Source of the DNA: Halichondria panicea
Lineage: Eukaryota; Porifera; Demospongiae; Suberitida; Halichondriidae
Assembly: GCF_963675165.1 (NCBI RefSeq)
Contig: NC_087380.1
Location: 4,455,803 to 4,519,802 of the forward strand
Direction: 5' to 3'
DNA: 64,000 bases
Under the pieces are notes generated by a model, which saw only the letters and a program-made list of their open reading frames with translations, made no database searches and was not told where the DNA came from. Of this stretch, positions 59,901 to 64,000 are shown one piece after another (within the stretch, counting starts at the first letter, position 1; each line of letters opens with the position of its first letter). A program made the position numbers and the translations under genes.

Positions 59901-62900
59901 TCACAAGTCATTCAGCTCTCAACGGTGCAGCTAGCTAGCAAGTGAAACTGAGCTAGACCACGCCCATTTTCTCTACAAATTCTATACTAGCTGTTGAACA
60001 TAAGCGCCACCATAATTTAGGCGCCAGCTTGGGCTGAACGCAATTTTTTGTGCTCTAAAAATGCGCCACTCAAAAGTGGATTTAATTTTTCTGGCGCTGT
60101 AATTACATCAATTACGGTATATGGATTGTGGAAGTAAAGTCTATTTGTGTTGAGGTTGACCTTCATAATGTTGTCATAATGTTGTCATAATTAATTTTTG
60201 TCATATATACAGTTTACTTACTGAAATTCAAAGTTCATAATTATACCATATGATATAATTATTGTATCTATATGCAGTAGAGCTGATAAGCGTCAACCAG
60301 CGGCTAAAAGTTAGCATTTTCCATGTAGAAGTCCTTGGCATACTTGACAAGTCTTATTAACCACTTAAAACATAAATGAATCCATAATTGACCATAGAAT
60401 TTCGGGCGAACTCAACGCAAATAGACTTTAGTAATCATGTCATGTCACATTGAATGTGAGTGTTAACAACATTTTTTGGGACTTTGTGAAATATTCATGC
60501 AGTTTATAGCCTCTTGCTTTGCATACCCTGAGGGTCTATTCCGGGGCCGAACTCAACTCAATTACCGTATTACTAGAATATTTTGCTGGTGAAAAACCTT
60601 CGCGAATTAGCAGAAAATTTGACCCTTTGCGATCTAACTATTGCGTTTAACTATTGCGTTCTGGCAATGATTGTGTGTATTTACTAGTTACGTTTTGCGG
60701 ATTTTATTGTTGCGAATTGATCAACCATCGCAAAGTTTGCAAATGTTTGATGCTCGCAAAGCATTCCAGTAATACGGTAGTATAATTATACGAGTCAACT
60801 TAGCGTATAATTGTTAGGTTTGAATATACATGATTAGTTATTTGCGAGTGACACTGTATATATGCCCTAGCTATTGCGTTTTAACTGAAAATTAATTAAT
60901 AAGATATTTTATCAATTTGAAACATGCGAAATTGCATGCCTATGCCTATCTTTTGTTTTCAATCAACCCTTGCATTCGATACCCAGTATACGTTTACATT
61001 ATTACATGCACTCCAATGTTGTGCCACTTGATGAGTCAGCGAAGTGTTGCTGTTCATCGTAAATGGCTTCCGTATATTTTGGTGGCTCAGCAATCAATAC
61101 AATTATTCTTTCATAGAGCACTTGGAGATTCCTGGTCAAAGGTCTGAGGTAAGACGCTCAGCTACACCATCTTCTCCTGTGAGTGATACAACTGACTCAA
61201 GCACCCAGCACAAGAAAGTTGCCGTGGACATACAAGGAGCTGGTAAGGAATCTCGTATCAATTGTGTTATTCTAATAATTATGTCAGTCAATGTTATTAC
61301 TGAGTACACCTTCCATTTACCATTTTGGAAACAGTTAGGAAGCACAACTCAATAAGAGATGCACACATACTAACTGTGCATGCTTTGTAGTTTGTTTTCT
61401 TATCACAGTCGCTTGTATTATTGATGGGTTTGTGTATACTGTATAGTGGGTAATTTTCGTGTGGGTAAAAAATTTATTATTTTCGTGGGCAAGCTGTCCT
61501 ACACGAAATTTTTTTACCCACGAAAACCTAAGCGTGGCTTACCGTAACACAAGCAATGCAGTGCAAGCAATGAAGTCAAATGAAATTAATACTCACGAAA
61601 ATCGAAAATCACTGTTTTCCAATTTTTTACCCCATGAAAATTACCTGATATACGGTACGTACAGTGATTTGCATCACAGTTGTCCAGAGCAAGAATTGAT
61701 ACAATATAAGTTAACTATTGCATTCCCTCCTGCATACAAATAATATAAAATTATGTGTGTATTTAATTATAATGCGTGCATGCAGTTAGTAGCTTCATGT
61801 CGTAAAGGTTTGGCGTCTCACCGAGGCATCAGCATGCACCCGTATTTCATTATGAAATCAAGTAGGTACTCATGCCTGACACTGTACACTGTAAGGAGTC
61901 ATTTTCTAGGCCAGAATTTTCTGAATTCCGAGATATTCATCTATAGAATATATAGCACACTTACGTTGGTTTGAGCACACACATTTTTGTCATTGAAATG
62001 TGAAAATGTTGTCCCTCGAAAGTTACCATACGGTACATTAATACTCGTACAGATGATGTACTGGTTACACATATGGAGAGCCTAGATGAGTTTTATGTCC
62101 AAACTCAACAGCAACAGGCACAAGTGGCTGAAATCATGGCTCAGCTACATGTAGAAGACCATTCTGTTCTTTTGTCTGCGGATGACCTTTATATAGGTAA
62201 GTCTTACTCTGTATTAGCTGTGTACATTATAATGGCCTCTATCATTATGCCTCTGTGGTGCATGCGTAGCGAGGTATACGGCAATGTGTGTGTATCACCA
62301 CTTCTATGCCTCTCGACAGTTACAATTAAAGCACAGGAAAGAGCCGTTGTAGGCTGTTTTATTAGATTTTGATTCGTGAATTTGTAAAAAAAAAAAAAAC
62401 ATTTCGTATCTCAACTTATGGCTACCTTGATGGCCATTTCAGTCTCTTCAAACTCGTTCATAGAAAAACATTTAGTTATTCTTCGCTCTGCAATAGAGTG
62501 CTATCAAGTGTTTTCACGGTACATTGTGTCCTGATAAGTTAATAAGAGTCGATCCCTTCACTGATTGCGCAGGTCTCCCTTGTGCTGCAATTTTCTCCCA
62601 GGATGGGAAATGGTACAGAGCCAGTGTAACACGCTGCCTTGGGAACCATTCAGTGACAGTGAAGTATGTTGACTATGGTAACTCAGAGGATGTGGGTTTG
62701 TTGAGGTACGTTAATACTTAAATTAGGACGCGAAGTGTATGTACAATTAATATTTCCTCGATTATCCGGACTTAATTGATATGAATACAGAAGGACTTGG
62801 ATGAACAGAATAGTGCAAAAGTGTGGGAAATGATGCCCGTGGTTCCTAAAAAGGATGCTAACGTTCTTCGAAGTCTTAATGACTGCCTCATAAAATGAAA

Positions 62901-64000
62901 GCACCGCGGGTGCTGATTCCTCGGTGGATGTGTATACATGTACATATAGCATAAAGTTGCTAATACACGCAGATATGAACATTTTTGCATATTTTGCTGC
63001 ATGCAGGCTAATCTGTAATCACAAGGAAACTCGAAGAGTGGGAAATGATTGACCATGATGCTAAAAAGGATGCCATAAGTAAAATATGCTGCTAGGAGAG
63101 CTAGCTCTCTTCTCACTCTTGCACCTACCAATAGCGTTCTAGTGCAGAGCTAGCTATTATAAGTAGAGTACGGTTTGTAGCAACAGTCAATGGACAAGTT
63201 TTGCTTTGCACTTTTCTGAAAAGGTTGCAATGGTATTCCGAGAAGAGAACATTATTTTCGCAAATCCACAAATTAAAATCCAAGAAAACTTAACTAGAAA
63301 CAAGCAAAATTATTATTAGCTCCACATGCAGTTAGCTTTCCACCGAGGTATAACGATGCTTTCATAGCAATGCATTATTGTTTTTGACTTAGGAGGCAAT
63401 AGGTAAGTGTAGGCATTTCCATTTTACCTGTCAACTGGTGCAGAGTGGCAGTTAAACGTTTTGGACAGGAAAATGTTGTTGCAAGTTAGAGTGCTGGTCT
63501 GATCTCTGTGCGTACAGTACAACCTCAATTATCTGGACACCTTGGTTCCTGAGGCAGGCTGGATAACGAATAGATAAACCACGCCTTGATCACTTTATTG
63601 ATAAAGAGCAGTGCCACATGGCTGTCTGCACATGCGCAGAAGATAAATATATAGGCCTGTCTCCATAGTAACACTGCACCGTGCATGCGCATTTCAGGGA
63701 CACGCCCATTATTTTTCTGAATTGATTAAAAAGAAAATTGCAAGCCGGATAATCGAGGTTTCGGATAATGGAGGTTCTACTGTACTACAGAGCCTTTTGC
63801 ATGCATCTAGTAATGATGTAAATAGTTACAACTTGCACACACACAGCATGCTGCAGCTCCCATGCCACCTGCTGTTGGTACCGCCACTCTGCAGTAGGTG
63901 TGCCCTAGCAAACATATCCCCATTCAAGGAAGGATCGTATAGACACTCCAGTTGGACCAGAGAAGCTGTGTCTGTGTTCTCCAATTTTGCCTCAATGGAT
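53974..64000 (+). CDS. RNF17: RING/B-box/coiled-coil/Tudor protein of RNF17 (TDRD4) type, 3' partial
   Basis: RNF17-type proteins act in germ granules and the piRNA pathway; Tudor domains bind methyl-arginine. Exons: 53974-54037, 54131-54335, 54533-54609, 54663-54760, 56512-56706, 56842-56922, 56990-57157, 57327-57499, 57552-57620, 58004-58095, 59311-59445, 61117-61242, 62053-62196, 62573-62705, 63847 onward. The RING has Cys 11/14, 30/32, 35/38 and 52/55. A Cys-rich B-box1-like segment is in exon 4 (CEEC, CDKC, CHSC) and a B-box2 in exon 5 (CSTH..CPDC..KHRDH). Helical coiled-coil-like sequence follows in exons 6-8. A Tudor core follows: KWYRASV, then VKYVDYGNSEDV, then C-terminal part in the last exon. 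Exons 59311-59445 and 61117-61242 are duplicates. A TRIM protein with a Tudor domain is the alternative reading. Confidence 0.75.
54814..55252. mobile_element. MITE with AG.AGCATATGAGG ends, interrupted
   Basis: Same family as 33322-33793 (TTATTACGCGGAATCTGTATCG inside, CCATCCCCTCATATGCTCCT at the right). A partial family C element (TACCGTATAGCTGGTAATTT, from 54879) is inserted in it. Confidence 0.7.
55797..55870. repeat. TAGCCTCGATCCCAGGCCGC element end
   Basis: Nearly identical for about 70 bp to 44794-44865: TAGCCTCGATCCCAGGCCGC, GAGTGGGCCTGGTAT, ACTGCTTG.GCATGCGCTAA. No inverse end found nearby. Confidence 0.6.
55925..56065 (-). mobile_element. family A fragment, reverse
   Basis: Reverse of the family A left end: ATGTTCATCATGA, TAGCTTTGACACCTCCACCG, GAGGCATCGATCAGCACC and GCGGTGCTTT. 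The rest of the element is absent. Confidence 0.65.
57684..57880. mobile_element. 'CCGTA' MITE, family D
   Basis: TACCGTATTGTTTTGCGAGC at the left, CTAGTAATACGGTA at the right. In an RNF17-like intron; shares TTTGCGATGGTTGATCAATT with 60563 in reverse. Confidence 0.8.
59250..59610 (+). repeat. segmental duplication copy 1, containing an RNF17-like exon
   Basis: Includes intron end, exon 59311-59445 and about 160 bp of following intron (GTAAGGAATC, GAGTACACCTTC, AAGAGATGCACACATACTAA). Matches 61048-61410. Confidence 0.85.
59675..60119. mobile_element. 'CCGTA' MITE, family E, perfect 28-bp inverted ends
   Basis: Left TACCGTAATTGATGTAATTA then CAGCGCCA; the right end is its exact complement. 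445 bp with internal GCGCCACCATAATTTA(A/G)GCGCC repeats. Lies between the duplicated exons. Confidence 0.85.
60563..60779. mobile_element. 'CCGTA' MITE, family D
   Basis: TACCGTATTACTAGAATATT at the left, CATTCCAGTAATACGGTA at the right; GAAAAACC, GACCCTTTGCGA and AATTGATCAACCATCGCAAA are shared with 57684 in reverse. Confidence 0.8.
61048..61410 (+). repeat. segmental duplication copy 2, containing an RNF17-like exon
   Basis: Matches 59250-59610 through exon 61117-61242 and its flanks. The exon copy has lost 9 nt (three codons) relative to copy 1, and a few substitutions change residues. Confidence 0.85.
61436..61656. mobile_element. 'CCGTA' MITE, family C
   Basis: TACTGTATAGTGGGTAATTT at the left, GAAAATTACCTGATATACGG then TA at the right; TTTCGTGGGCAAGCTG inside. 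Confidence 0.75.
62245..62480 (-). mobile_element. family A fragment, reverse
   Basis: CCTCTGTGGTGCATGCGTAG then CGAGGTATACGGCAATGTGT is the reverse of the family A right end; a poly-A run at about 62387 follows. In intron 13 of the RNF17-like gene. Confidence 0.6.
62893..63390 (+). mobile_element. family A element copy
   Basis: Starts AAAGCACCGCGGGTGCTGAT, contains GCGTTCTAGTGCAGAGCTAG and CAATGGACAAGTTTTGCTTT. The right end is diverged. Confidence 0.75.
63513..63784. mobile_element. TA-flanked MITE related to 33498-33722
   Basis: TACAGTACAACCTCAATTAT at the left, AATGGAGGTTCTACTGTA at the right; contains GCCACATGGCTGTCTGCACA and CATGCGCAT shared with 33498-33722. Confidence 0.75.

Larger units (their letters stand above)
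62706..63846 (+). other. intron 14 of the RNF17-like gene, repeat-filled
   Basis: Contains family A (62893-63390) and a TA-flanked MITE (63513-63784). The open stretch at 62789-62896 is not joined in my model because its frame does not follow from the upstream exon. Confidence 0.6.

Noticed and set aside
62789-62896. Open stretch KDLDEQNSAKVWEMM... as an extra RNF17-like exon
   Set aside because: Its frame needs phase 0, while the preceding exon ends in phase 2; the exon at 63847 continues the Tudor domain in the right phase. Flanking sequence looks transposon-derived.

Overview
The window looks like part of an animal genome, most likely a demosponge similar to Amphimedon (inference from gene content and style, not from a search). 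It carries metazoan-type genes (sacsin, N-acetylglucosamine-6-sulfatase, an SLC7 transporter, a RING/B-box/Tudor protein). These are cut into many short exons with GT-AG introns of tens to a few hundred bases, in AT-rich DNA crowded with small palindromic transposons. I rebuilt the multi-exon genes by hand. For every complete gene the exon lengths sum to an intact reading frame.

Layout. 231-13015 (+): giant 3' exon of a sacsin gene whose 5' part lies upstream. 14283-17945 (-): 13-exon saccharopine dehydrogenase-like oxidoreductase. 18151-21061 (+): 10-exon SLC7 amino acid transporter. 23643-31480 (-): 9-exon RCL1. 31734-34009 (+): possible five-exon micro-gene of 65 codons. 34114-37641 (-): 8-exon GET3/ASNA1. 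38238-47212 (+): 15-exon GNS-type sulfatase. 47362-48426 (-): intronless short-chain dehydrogenase. 50762-51259 (-): intronless CFAP276-like ciliary gene with an RFX X-box upstream. 53974-64000 (+): RING/B-box/coiled-coil/Tudor gene of RNF17 type, running off the window.

Strands alternate almost perfectly, giving close head-to-head pairs (SCCPDH/SLC7 205 bp apart, RCL1/micro-gene 253 bp, GET3/GNS 596 bp of which about 400 is a transposon) and close tail-to-tail pairs (micro-gene/GET3, GNS/SDR). This suggests shared bidirectional promoters. The genes do not form one pathway. They cover protein folding, lipid-droplet/redox metabolism, amino acid transport, 18S rRNA processing, tail-anchored protein insertion, lysosomal heparan/keratan sulfate breakdown, cilia, and probably germline small-RNA biology.

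The non-coding DNA is mostly MITE-like elements. Several internally unrelated families share the end TA-CCGTA. A roughly 500-bp family (here 'family A') carries NRF1-like TGCGCATGCGCA palindromes. A foldback family has TAGCCTCGA ends. There are also several nested insertions, three with recognisable target-site traces. The most notable items are a phase-compatible duplicated exon in the RNF17-like gene, the shared-end MITE families, two long hairpins at 48.5-50.4 kb, the micro-gene, and the X-box upstream of the ciliary gene.
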